A stretch of DNA of 64,000 nucleotides, from positions 1-64,000 of the forward strand of contig CAYPIE010000017.1 of assembly GCA_964410665.1 (NCBI GenBank). The letters are read 5' to 3'. The position numbers and the translations under genes were made by a program. A model generated the notes under the pieces. The model saw only the letters and a program-made list of their open reading frames with translations. It had not been told where the DNA came from and ran no database searches. The first letter of the stretch is position 1, and every line of letters starts with the position of its first letter. Below, in pieces: positions 9,968 through 18,601 of the stretch. The stretch comes from CAYPIE01 sp964410665 (GTDB lineage: Bacteria; Planctomycetota; Planctomycetia; Gemmatales; Gemmataceae).

Positions 9968-10335
9968 GGAGTCACTCCTGGCAAGCAAAGTCCTAACCGC
10001 CCTAGAAGAAACGAGCTTCCCGCGTGGTGACTGCATCAGCCCCGACCGGTGAAATTCCCGTCGGCTGCTCTGGGTTCGCCCAACCGAGGGAAACCACGTC
10101 CCTCCATGCGTTCCGCGGGTAGAAAGGGGTGTGGGAGCGACATCGAACCCTACCCCTCCGCGGAAGCCTCCAAGCCATCGGTCTGGCGCAGTTTGCCTAG
10201 GCGGGTTAGGAGTACTGCTAGGATTGAGGCGTTTTGGTGACTAGGGAAAGCCGAGAAAATGAAAGAATCTTCTTGCAAGCTACCTTTTCTGGCAAAGTAT
10301 AGAACCTTGGCGATTATTCCTTCGATCCACGATCT
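9968..10335. other. Intergenic region upstream of the giant gene
   Basis: About 370 bases between the dedA-like stop and the giant gene's GTG, both on the minus strand. It should hold the promoter and leader of the giant gene. I see no convincing gene, tRNA or strong terminator hairpin in it. Confidence 0.5.
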
Positions 10336-11121
10336 TTATTCTGATCGCTGAGAAGACTGCGGGTGGGATGGAGGCGGATGGGGATGGGTGTGGGGATGGG
10401 GGGATGCCGGCAGCTCGCTGGGGTCGACCACCTGGGTGGCTTCCTCTTCCTCATGCAAGTGATGTAAGCGCTCGGACAGTTGTCGGCCCACCCAGGGGAC
10501 TTTTTCGGGATCCCCCGTGGCAATTTGCCGGCGGATCAAAATGTACAGCAGAATGCCAGCCACCGCGGCCAACACAATCATGATCACTAGCGGACGATGG
10601 TCTTCGAGCTTCTTCACCGCCTCGACAAACGAGTTGCCGAATAGGTAGGCCAGCCAGAACAGAAGGCTTACCCCAGGCAGGGCATACAGGCCATCGGCCA
10701 GGATAAACTTATATACCGGAACCCGCATCACCCCGGACATAATAAAGATGGGGGTGCGGATCCCGGGCAAAAAGCGGGCGATCATCAGGATCCCGATACC
10801 ATAGCTATGAAAATTGCGCTCGATGCGTTCTTGTTTGGCAGGGGGAATGACATGGTGTTGCACCCAGCCAACCTCCAGGAGACGGGTGCCCCAGATCCGG
10901 CCGATGGCATAGAGGACACTATCGCTGAGGACCACGCCGAAGATGCACACCGGGAGCATGATCCACCAGCGTAGGCTGGAATCCGGGTCGTCGGCGGCAT
11001 GGCCGACCATGGCACCCGCAGTGACCACCGGTATTTCCTCGGGCATCGGAAACCCGAAACCAGCGGCTACCAAGAGAATAAAGATCCAAAAATAGGCCCG
11101 AATGGCATTCCAATCCAGCAT
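10336..11121 (-). CDS. DedA family (SNARE-associated/VTT domain) membrane protein
   Basis: DedA-family proteins are inner-membrane proteins linked to lipid (undecaprenyl phosphate or phosphatidylethanolamine) translocation and membrane homeostasis. The 261-residue product has the family features: an N-terminal hydrophobic segment, the PMPEEIPVVTAGAM stretch with the conserved acidic pair, the GRFLPGIRTP-like segment (ARFLPGIRTPIF), the amphipathic G-x-x-R region and a last transmembrane helix (LVIMIVLAAVAGILLYILI). The tail is His/Pro-rich (HPHTHPHPPPSHP), possibly metal-binding but unverified. ATG 11121 is preferred: the longer frame to 11304 would overlap the divergent gene at 11255 and adds non-family sequence. 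It is divergent from the isomerase-like gene, with about 130 bases of shared promoter space. Confidence 0.88.
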   Translation of the reverse strand: MLDWNAIRAYFWIFILLVAAGFGFPMPEEIPVVTAGAMVGHAADDPDSSLRWWIMLPVCIFGVVLSDSVLYAIGRIWGTRLLEVGWVQHHVIPPAKQERIERNFHSYGIGILMIARFLPGIRTPIFIMSGVMRVPVYKFILADGLYALPGVSLLFWLAYLFGNSFVEAVKKLEDHRPLVIMIVLAAVAGILLYILIRRQIATGDPEKVPWVGRQLSERLHHLHEEEEATQVVDPSELPASPHPHTHPHPPPSHPQSSQRSE

Positions 11122-11254
11122 GCGAGGTTTGCATCCTACCGTGGCTTGGGAACGCGGGGATGGTTCCTGCGGACTAGATAGTGTACAGTCAGATGAAGCA
11201 ACCGGATAGGGCAGATCGCCGTGACTCCGATAGCCCGTTAGGAGCAAGGCTAGC

Positions 11255-12076
11255 ATGAAACTCGGCTTGATCAACTCGGCCTGGGTCCAGGCCGGCAAAG
11301 GCACCGCCTATGGCATTCGTCAGACCAAAGAGATCGGTTTTGATGCGATCGACATCTTCACCGATCCGCTCGACATGGATATCAAGGAGCGGCGTCTGAT
11401 CAAACGCGAATGCGATGCGGTCGATCTACCCATCATCAGCATTGCTTGCGTGGCGGTGGGCTTGATTGACTTTAATCCAAGTGTGCAACGCTTTCACCTG
11501 GAACGTTGCCGGGCGTACCTCGACTTGGCCTATGAGTACGAGGCCAAGAATGTTCTGCTGGTGCTGGGTGAGTATATCTGGAACCGGGAGGTGATTCCTG
11601 CAGAGGAACAATGGCAGATCGGGGTGAACCACCTCAAGTCGCTTGGGGATTATGCCGCCGACCTGGGTGTGCAGATTGCCTTGGAACTGGAGCCCTTTTC
11701 CTTGTCATTGCTCAACAACGTCACCAATATGGTTCGCTTCCTGGATGCGGTGCAGCACCCGGCGGTGCAAGCCAATATCGACATTTCACACCTGCAACTG
11801 GCCGGGACCCCCGCCGAGCAGCTCGAACAGCTGCGAGGCCGAGCGATCCATGTCCATATCAGTGACTGTGATGGCAAGCGACATGGTGACTTGCCCCCAG
11901 GCCGGGGTGTGGTCGATTTCGCCAGCTATCTGGACGCCATTAAGAAACTGAACCTGGATGGCGCCATCAGCATCGAACTGGAATATGCCCCGGATCCCGA
12001 TCGAATTGTCGAATGGGTCCAAGAGGCGTACACCGCCACCGATCGGTTGCTTGGCGAGCATGGACTCCGTGGCTAA
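11255..12076 (+). CDS. Sugar phosphate isomerase/epimerase-like TIM barrel protein
   Basis: The 273-residue protein belongs to the xylose isomerase-like / AP-endonuclease-2 TIM-barrel family. These enzymes bind divalent metals and isomerise or epimerise sugars or inositol derivatives. Likely metal ligands are visible in order: Glu in ALELEPF, Asp and His in NIDISHLQ, His and Asp in HVHISDCDGKRHGD, and Glu in SIELEYAP. The HGDLPPGRGVVDF segment is typical of the sugar-epimerase branch. The substrate cannot be told from sequence. It starts just after GGAGCAAGGCTAGC and is divergent from the DedA gene. The next gene downstream, leuD, is 145 bases away and probably unrelated in function. Confidence 0.85.
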   Translation: MKLGLINSAWVQAGKGTAYGIRQTKEIGFDAIDIFTDPLDMDIKERRLIKRECDAVDLPIISIACVAVGLIDFNPSVQRFHLERCRAYLDLAYEYEAKNVLLVLGEYIWNREVIPAEEQWQIGVNHLKSLGDYAADLGVQIALELEPFSLSLLNNVTNMVRFLDAVQHPAVQANIDISHLQLAGTPAEQLEQLRGRAIHVHISDCDGKRHGDLPPGRGVVDFASYLDAIKKLNLDGAISIELEYAPDPDRIVEWVQEAYTATDRLLGEHGLRG

Positions 12077-12220
12077 CCGGCTCGTGGTACGGACGGTAGC
12101 GTAACCCGGTGCTGGCCGGGAAGGGACCCTGGGGCCAAGCGTCGCTTCCTCTAGACAAGTCCGGGGGCCAGCGTACAACAGTGAAACGGTTTCTGAGCTC
12201 CCAGGCGTGCGAGACTTCCT

Positions 12221-12787
12221 ATGCAGCAAGTGATGACCGGCAAGGCGTTTGTCCTGGGCGATAACGTCGACACAGATCAGATTATTCCGGCGCAGTATCT
12301 TACCTACAACCCGGCAATCCCTGACGAATACAAGATGTTTGGCAAGTTTGCCCTCAGTGGCGTCCCCAACGCGCAAATGGGTCTGCCGAAGGGGCATATT
12401 CCGTTTCATTCTGAGGACCCGTTCCGCGCTGCGTACCAGATCATTGTGGCGGGCAGGAATTTTGGGTGTGGCTCATCGCGTGAGCATGCGCCCATTGCCC
12501 TGGCAGCGGCGGGCATTACCGCGGTGGTGGCGGAGTTTTATGCTCGGATCTTTTATCGCAATGCCGTCAATGGTGCCTACTTGGTGCCGTTCGAGACCTC
12601 GGTACGCCTTTGTGAGCACATCTGTACCGGCGATGAGTTGGAGATTCACCTCGGTGAATCGGCTTTGCTCAACCACACCACCCAGGAACGCTGGCCGTTG
12701 CAGCCGTTGGGGGATGTGGGTCCCATCCTGGAGGCAGGAGGAATCTTTGCCTATGCCCGGAGTCATGGGCTGATTCCCCACGAGTAG
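12221..12787 (+). CDS. leuD: 3-isopropylmalate dehydratase small subunit (LeuD)
   Basis: LeuD is the swivelling small subunit of isopropylmalate isomerase. With LeuC it converts 2- to 3-isopropylmalate in leucine synthesis. The 188-residue protein opens with GKAFVLGDNVDTDQIIPA, the family hallmark, and has the active-site loop NFGCGSSREHAP. The size suits a bacterial or archaeal-type small subunit. No leuC lies beside it, so the large subunit must be encoded elsewhere. Homoaconitase or 2,3-dimethylmalate dehydratase small subunits look alike, so specificity rests on the commonest case. Confidence 0.88.
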   Translation: MQQVMTGKAFVLGDNVDTDQIIPAQYLTYNPAIPDEYKMFGKFALSGVPNAQMGLPKGHIPFHSEDPFRAAYQIIVAGRNFGCGSSREHAPIALAAAGITAVVAEFYARIFYRNAVNGAYLVPFETSVRLCEHICTGDELEIHLGESALLNHTTQERWPLQPLGDVGPILEAGGIFAYARSHGLIPHE

Positions 12788-13040
12788 GTCGAACTGCGAC
12801 CGGCTGCCGCCCCTTGGGAATTTTTCTTTTGCCAAGGATTTCTCTGCAAAGCAGATGCATTCTATGCTTGCGAAGGGTATCGCCTCATCGATGGCGATCG
12901 AAAATTGTGGTAAAACGACAATTAGCAGGACACCATCCGGCTCTCCCAGGCCGCTGGCCGGCCCCGGGATGGCTTGAATCGCCCGGTGCCGCGCAGTGAT
13001 CCACCGCGCTCCCGTCCACCGAAGCGGAGTAAAGACCATC

Positions 13041-15869
13041 ATGCCAGTGCCGAACACACTCGAGGAGTTGCTGCAATTGATCGAATGCAGCGGACTCCTG
13101 TCGGCGAACGCCTTGCAGCAAATTCGCGTGCAAGTGCCAAGCGGTGGTCTGTGCCCGACAACGGATGACTTTGTGCGGGAGTTGGTCCGCCAACATTATC
13201 TGACCCCCTTCCAGGCCAAGTGCCTGTTACGCGGCCAGTATAAGGGCTTTTTTGTGGCCAAATATCGCGTCCTGGACCAGCTCGGGGCCGGGGGCATGGG
13301 GCGTGTTTATCTGGCCGAACAGACCACGATGAAGCGGGCCGTGGCACTCAAGCTGCTGCCCCTCAAACAAGGGAGCGAAGCGTCGAACCTGGGCCGTTTT
13401 TCCCGCGAAGCGCGGGCGGTGGCGCGATTGCGGCATCCCCATATCACCCAGGCGTATGATTACGATCAGGTGGGCAACATCCACTTTATCGCCATGGAAT
13501 ACGTGGAAGGCTTAGACCTGCAAGAATTGGTCCATCAGCGCGGGCGTTTGCCCGTGGGGCTGGCCGCCCATCTGATCCGTCAGGCGGCCGCTGGGCTGGA
13601 ACACGCGCACCAGCATGAGTTTGTGCACCGGGATATCAAACCGGGCAATCTCATGGTCGAGACCGATGGCACCTTGAAAATCCTGGACTTGGGACTGGTA
13701 GTGTCGCGGTTTGATCACGATGGGCTCACCCTCGCCGAAAAGGATGTGGTCCTGGGGACCGCCGATTACATCGCTCCCGAACAAGCGATCAATTCGCATA
13801 GGGTGGACATTCGCTCGGATCTGTATAGCCTGGGCTGTGTCTTGTACTTTCTGCTGACCGCGCAACCGCCCTTCCCCGAACGGACCTCCGCACAAAAACT
13901 GCTCGCGCATCAGACGGTTGAACCGACCCCGGTGCAGGGGCTGAACCCCGAGGTGTCCTCGGAACTGGCGACCCTGTTGGAACGACTCATGGCCAAGGAT
14001 CCGGCCAAGCGACCCGCCCGGCCGGGTGAGGTGGTGACCAGCCTCGAAGCATGGGCACAGCCCGAACCACCGTATGATCCTTCGCTGGTTCGTTTTCCCC
14101 GGGCCATCGTCGAGCAATGGATCCACCATGGCGGTGACTCCGCCTCAGCCAGCGGGCGCCTGTCGTCGACGCAAGTCGAAGTGCCGCCGAACACGGTCCG
14201 TGCGGACCAATCGACCACCCATGTGATTCCACCCACCTCCAATACAGGCAGCCGTCCATCTTCGCACAGTCGGCCCAGCGGGGCGGTCACTCGGAAACGC
14301 CGACCGCGGCAGCAGCAGAAGCGAGTCGCGACCTGGGTTGCTGTGGTCGGTGGCTTTTGTGCGTGTATTGTGTTGCTGGCCGGCCTGATCGTCTTCACCA
14401 GTAGTCGGCATCGACCTGAGGAGCCGGCCAACCTCGTCACGCCGGTCGCCATCTCGGTCGCGCCCAAAGCTGCCCGGCGGGAACGCATGGTGATTCAGCC
14501 GCAGCAAACCGGCCAGCAGCTACGCCGAGCCATCAAACAGGTAGCAGCCAAGGGGGAGGTCGAGGTCCGGCCTCGGACCGACCCGATCGAGTTGGCCAAT
14601 CCGCTGGTAATCAATGGCCAACAATTGCATCACCAAGGAGCGGTGACCCTTCGCGGGGACCCGGAGCAGCCCTTGGTGCTCACGCGGAGCAAGCCGGGTC
14701 CGATCCTCCGCATCAAAGATGTTCATCACTTCAAGTTACGTCATGTGATATTGGATGGTGGAGGCCGACCGGGTCCCGTGTTGGAGATCTTCGGCGATAC
14801 CCCAGGACTGGAACTGGACTCAGTGGTGTTTCGCAATTACATCAACGATGGACTGGTGCTGCGCGGAGCCCGAGGTAGCGCCCGCGAGCCGATCCATCTC
14901 AACAAGGTTGTATTCGTCAACTCCGAAAAGTTCGGGGCCCAGGATGGTCTGGTGTTCCGTGCCGAACACCAGGACGATGTCGCAGAGTATGTGGAACTGG
15001 CCAACTGCCGGTTTCTCCACACGCGCTCGGCGATCCAGATCGATCAAGCCGTCGATCATTTAACCATCCGGGATAGTAGATTTGAGAATGTGTTGATTGG
15101 TATTGACTTCCATCCTGGCCCTACCCACCCGGAGCACCGGCATATCCAACCCGTTCCGGAATGGCAAGTGGCAGGCTGGTTCCCTCCTGGGAAAGTGCCA
15201 GGGTTTGACCCGAGCCGCCCTCCCTCGCCGAGCCTGGAATTGCCGTTGGTGCCGGTGTCGATCCGCTGGGCACCGGTTTCCTTGACCAAGGCGCTGGGCC
15301 CGAGCAAGTCGGGTGTGGCTCTGGCCTATGCCCAGATTGACGCCGCGCAGGCGGGGAATCGACGCTTTCTGTTGGGCATCGATGATGAAGCCACCCTTTG
15401 GGTCAATGGGGTCATCACCTTCGAGCACCGCAGCCGTCAGGCCCTGGTTCCCGAAGAGTTTGTCGGCACCCTGGACTTAACTCCAGGAGTCAACCACGTT
15501 TGGCTCATGTTCACGGACATCCCTCGTCCGGGTGGCCGGGCCGCGGGGTTTCGGCTCGATCTAAGTGATCGGTATGTCACACAAGCCCAGCCCGACTGGA
15601 AGGATGTACGATTGCTGGACAATCGTTTTGCCCACGTGGCCAAGCCGATCTGCTTTCGCACCGCTCCCCTCAGCGATTCCTCCATCCTGGTGCAGGGCAA
15701 CCACTTCCACAAAGCCAGCCATCACCCGGTCCTGGTTGCTACGCCCATTTCTGCGATCCCGGACAACACGATCCGTCTGGTCGACAATCAAGAGATGGAG
15801 ATCCCACACAAACTCCGGTCCGCCTGGCGGGATGCCGAAGAGTATACGGTGATGCCGCTCGGCAAGTGA
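13041..15869 (+). CDS. Membrane Ser/Thr protein kinase with extracytoplasmic beta-helix-like domain
   Basis: A 942-residue Hanks-type kinase. The N-terminal kinase domain (about 75-345) has the glycine loop LGAGGMGRVY (81-90), Lys104 in VALK, Glu123, the catalytic loop HRDIKPGN (196-203), DLG (216-218) in place of DFG, and APEQ (245-248). A short helical domain (1-70) ending LTPFQAKCLLRG precedes it; such segments are common before planctomycete kinases. One transmembrane helix lies near 430-455. The outside part has right-handed beta-helix-like repeats (about 515-680: ILDGGG, VVFRNYINDGLVLRG, RFLHTRSAIQID), then a beta-rich C-terminus. ATG 13041 has GGAG 11 bases upstream; the frame is open to 12996. 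Inferred role: an envelope sensor that phosphorylates unknown targets. Confidence 0.9.
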   Translation: MPVPNTLEELLQLIECSGLLSANALQQIRVQVPSGGLCPTTDDFVRELVRQHYLTPFQAKCLLRGQYKGFFVAKYRVLDQLGAGGMGRVYLAEQTTMKRAVALKLLPLKQGSEASNLGRFSREARAVARLRHPHITQAYDYDQVGNIHFIAMEYVEGLDLQELVHQRGRLPVGLAAHLIRQAAAGLEHAHQHEFVHRDIKPGNLMVETDGTLKILDLGLVVSRFDHDGLTLAEKDVVLGTADYIAPEQAINSHRVDIRSDLYSLGCVLYFLLTAQPPFPERTSAQKLLAHQTVEPTPVQGLNPEVSSELATLLERLMAKDPAKRPARPGEVVTSLEAWAQPEPPYDPSLVRFPRAIVEQWIHHGGDSASASGRLSSTQVEVPPNTVRADQSTTHVIPPTSNTGSRPSSHSRPSGAVTRKRRPRQQQKRVATWVAVVGGFCACIVLLAGLIVFTSSRHRPEEPANLVTPVAISVAPKAARRERMVIQPQQTGQQLRRAIKQVAAKGEVEVRPRTDPIELANPLVINGQQLHHQGAVTLRGDPEQPLVLTRSKPGPILRIKDVHHFKLRHVILDGGGRPGPVLEIFGDTPGLELDSVVFRNYINDGLVLRGARGSAREPIHLNKVVFVNSEKFGAQDGLVFRAEHQDDVAEYVELANCRFLHTRSAIQIDQAVDHLTIRDSRFENVLIGIDFHPGPTHPEHRHIQPVPEWQVAGWFPPGKVPGFDPSRPPSPSLELPLVPVSIRWAPVSLTKALGPSKSGVALAYAQIDAAQAGNRRFLLGIDDEATLWVNGVITFEHRSRQALVPEEFVGTLDLTPGVNHVWLMFTDIPRPGGRAAGFRLDLSDRYVTQAQPDWKDVRLLDNRFAHVAKPICFRTAPLSDSSILVQGNHFHKASHHPVLVATPISAIPDNTIRLVDNQEMEIPHKLRSAWRDAEEYTVMPLGK

Positions 15870-16006
15870 GCCCTGGTGCTACCCTTCGCACGGTCTGCTC
15901 GCGCAGACCTCGGCGAGCCAGACTCCGTTTGGTGCTGGCGGAACCAGTCTTGTATGATAAATCAATAGAAGTCGCGGACCGCCAGTCGCAAAGGGCAGAG
16001 GAGACT

Positions 16007-16456
16007 ATGCCAACACGCAAGCCCGCCAAACCGGAACGTAAGAGTGCCAAGACCGAAATTGTTGCGTTCAAAGTCGAAGAGGAACTGGCCGCCTTTTTGA
16101 ATCGACTGCCAAACAAGAGTGAATTCATTCGCAAGGCGATTGTGGCACAGTTTGGGATGACTTGTCCGCTCTGTGATGGGTCAGGAGTCGTGCCGCGGGG
16201 TCTGCACACCCACTACGCGCCGATCATTGCCGAGAACCGCACGCGGTCCTGCGACGGTTGTGGTGTCGAGCTCGCCATCCCCGCCTCCCTGGAAGGGATA
16301 GCTGACGAAGAGCATGACCGATATGAGCAGTTTTTCCATGGCGGGCCGCTGTTCTGCGTCAAATGCTACAAGAAAACGCCCCCCTGCGACGATTGTGGCT
16401 GGCATATCCCGCTGGAGTCGATCCTTGAGCATCACCGGAATGCTCATCTGACCTAA
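16007..16456 (+). CDS. Ribbon-helix-helix and multi-cysteine (zinc) protein
   Basis: The 149-residue protein starts at ATG 16007, with AGAGGAGACT directly upstream. The longer open frame (to 15866) overlaps the kinase stop and has no family-like sequence. After a basic tail (1-16), residues 17-50 read as a ribbon-helix-helix segment (EIVAFKVEEELAAFL, NKSEFIRKAIVAQF). Then come four Cys pairs: 53/56 (CPLC), 82/85 (CDGC), 117/120 (CVKC) and 127/130 (CDDC), with His142/143 and His147 near the end, enough for two or more zinc sites. It is probably a DNA-binding regulator, but the target is unknown. It lies 137 bases after the kinase gene and 45 before the secreted-protein gene. Confidence 0.75.
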   Translation: MPTRKPAKPERKSAKTEIVAFKVEEELAAFLNRLPNKSEFIRKAIVAQFGMTCPLCDGSGVVPRGLHTHYAPIIAENRTRSCDGCGVELAIPASLEGIADEEHDRYEQFFHGGPLFCVKCYKKTPPCDDCGWHIPLESILEHHRNAHLT

Positions 16457-16501
16457 CCCCGTCGCCACCAATCCGCGACGCGATCAAGGAGCAGGTCCAA
16501 A

Positions 16502-18526
16502 ATGTGCTCACGCTACTTGCTAGGAGCCCTTGGCGTCGCTGGAATTCTCCTGGGGACTGGGTCGGTCTGTGCGGCCGATCCCCAGACCATCCAAACGGCC
16601 ATCCAGCGAGGTCGTGACTTTCTGATCGCAACCCAGCAAAAGCAACAGCCCTATACCGGCGGCAGCCATGGCAGCGGCAGCGCTGCTTTGGTCGGGTTGG
16701 CACTTCTCGAAAATGGCAGCCAAGCCAAGCACCCCTTGATCCAGCAGATCGCCCAGGTAATTCGCGAGCGTGCCATCAGCGAGACCCGGACGTATTATCT
16801 GGCTTTGGATCTACTATTCCTGGATCGGCTCGGAGAACCGGGCGATACGGTACTCCTCCAAGAACTGGGATTTCGCCTCCTAATGGGCCAGAACGCCCAA
16901 GGCGGTTGGAGCTATCAATGCCTAGGAGGTGTGAGCCCGGCAGAACAACAGACCTTACGCAAGCTTGTGCCGAATGTGAGCAAACTCCAAACCGCTCCCA
17001 AGCCGCCCCGCAAACCATCGCCGGCTCCGTTCAATCGCGAGGAGCCACCCGCTCGATCGACAACGCCTTTGAACCATGAGGATGAGCCTGTCGCATCAGC
17101 GCAGCCCCTGAACCGCGCGGATGCCCCTGCATCCCCCTCGAAGTCCCTGCCATTCCCGGGAGTTCGTGGGAATGCTCGTCTCAGTGCGATGATGCAGCAA
17201 CGTCTGGTAGCCTTGCGTCGCCAACATGGTGAGCAGCAAGTGGGGGATGACAACTCGAATACCCAGTTTGGCCTCTTGGGACTCTGGGTTGCCCGGCGTT
17301 ACGCGGTGCCCGTTGATGAGGCGCTTACCCGGCTGGATCAACGCTTCCGGGCGAGCCAGGATCGCGTGACCGGGGGCTGGGGGTATTTGTACGGGCAAGA
17401 TCGGCGAGCGACTCCCGCGATGACGTGTGCTGGATTGCTTGGCCTCGCGGTCAGCCAAAGTCGCGCCAGCGAATTACGCAGCTATGCCAAGAACCACCCC
17501 AGCCAGGACCTGACCAAGCTGTTGGCCCGCTTTCCCGAAGTACAAGCCGACAAAGATCCCGTTCTCGAAGCCGGCCTAAAGTGTCTAGGCAAATTTCTCC
17601 AAGACGACCGGGACCAACAAGACCTCTATTTCCTCTGGTCCCTGGAACGAGTCGCGGTGGCCTTTGATCTGTCGACGATTGGCCAAATAGACTGGTATGA
17701 CTGGGGGACGGACCGCTTACTGGCGAGCCAGAAGGCCGATGGGAGCTGGAGTGGCGGCTTTCATGCCGGCAACAGTAAGGAGGTCGCCAGCGCATTTGCC
17801 TTACTGTTCTTGGCGCGGGCGAACTTGACCAGCGATATGACGCAGGTCCTGCAGGGGAAGGTGGCGGACCCTGGTCGGCGCATGCTGCGTGGAGGGCTCG
17901 GCCAGCCGACCAAACCAGCCCCGCCGCGCACCACCAAGCAAGTCAAGTCAGCTCCGCCGATGCCTCCGGTACCACCCGTGCCAATGCTGCCTTCCGAAGG
18001 GTCGATTCCCCGACCCCGAAGCCAAGCGGCTCGCAACACCAACGATCCCAAGATGCGTGCTTGGCGAGCCGATGTGAACCGACTGCGAGATCAGTTTCTC
18101 GCCGCTCAGGGAGCCGCGCAACAGGCTCAGTTGCGTCAGCTCCGCGACCAAAAGGGAAGTGTCCATACCGCCGCCTTGGCCGAGGCCATCGAGCACCTGA
18201 TCGGGCCGTCCCGCGACGCCGCCCGTACCGCCCTGGCCCAACGCCTGACCCGAATGACCGCCAGGACGTTGCGGCGTCAATTGCAGGACTCCCATCAAGA
18301 AATCCGCCGCGCGGCAGCCCTCGCATGTGCGATCAAGCGCGATCGCGGACATATTCCCGATCTTCTTGGCACCCTGAACGACGCGGATGACCCGGTCGTT
18401 CAGGCAGCCCGGGTGGCGCTCAAGCAACTCACAGAACAGGATTTCGGTCCCGCCCCTGGAGCTAGCCCACGCGAACAAACGCAGGCGGTGGCGGCCTGGC
18501 GTCGCTGGTGGGATCAGCAGCGCTAG
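16502..18526 (+). CDS. Secreted prenyltransferase/squalene-cyclase-fold protein with HEAT-like C-terminus
   Basis: The 674-residue protein begins with a signal peptide (MCSRYLLGALGVAGILLGTG, cleavage near VCAAD). The middle has repeats typical of the alpha6/alpha6 barrel of terpenoid cyclases and prenyltransferases, with QW-like motifs GGWSYQ, GGWGYLYG and DGSWSGGFH. The catalytic DxDD of true cyclases is not seen, so an enzymatic role is doubtful. A Pro-rich insert near residues 176-215 holds three variants of a short unit (FNREEPPA, LNHEDEPV, LNRADAPA). The C-terminal 150 residues are charged and helical, with a HEAT-like repeat (IRRAAALACAI). Such proteins are common in planctomycetes, with unknown function. 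It follows the RHH/zinc gene by 45 bases, so both may be cotranscribed. Confidence 0.75.
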   Translation: MCSRYLLGALGVAGILLGTGSVCAADPQTIQTAIQRGRDFLIATQQKQQPYTGGSHGSGSAALVGLALLENGSQAKHPLIQQIAQVIRERAISETRTYYLALDLLFLDRLGEPGDTVLLQELGFRLLMGQNAQGGWSYQCLGGVSPAEQQTLRKLVPNVSKLQTAPKPPRKPSPAPFNREEPPARSTTPLNHEDEPVASAQPLNRADAPASPSKSLPFPGVRGNARLSAMMQQRLVALRRQHGEQQVGDDNSNTQFGLLGLWVARRYAVPVDEALTRLDQRFRASQDRVTGGWGYLYGQDRRATPAMTCAGLLGLAVSQSRASELRSYAKNHPSQDLTKLLARFPEVQADKDPVLEAGLKCLGKFLQDDRDQQDLYFLWSLERVAVAFDLSTIGQIDWYDWGTDRLLASQKADGSWSGGFHAGNSKEVASAFALLFLARANLTSDMTQVLQGKVADPGRRMLRGGLGQPTKPAPPRTTKQVKSAPPMPPVPPVPMLPSEGSIPRPRSQAARNTNDPKMRAWRADVNRLRDQFLAAQGAAQQAQLRQLRDQKGSVHTAALAEAIEHLIGPSRDAARTALAQRLTRMTARTLRRQLQDSHQEIRRAAALACAIKRDRGHIPDLLGTLNDADDPVVQAARVALKQLTEQDFGPAPGASPREQTQAVAAWRRWWDQQR

Positions 18527-18551
18527 GCCAGCCTAGGTCGTGCTGGTCACG

Positions 18552-18586
18552 CTGGTTCCCCCAGGCGGTTTGCCTGTGGGAACCAG
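18552..18586. terminator. Bidirectional hairpin terminator
   Basis: CTGGTTCCC (18552-18560) pairs with GGGAACCAG (18578-18586), and an inner CAGGC/GCCTG stem (18562-18566/18572-18576) extends it. It sits exactly between two convergent genes ending at 18526 and 18602, so it can serve both. Confidence 0.72.
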
Positions 18587-18601
18587 TACCCTTCGTTTGA
18601 C

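Noticed and set aside
10049..10240. 63-codon plus-strand frame upstream of the giant gene
   Set aside because: No RBS, no family features and low-quality composition.
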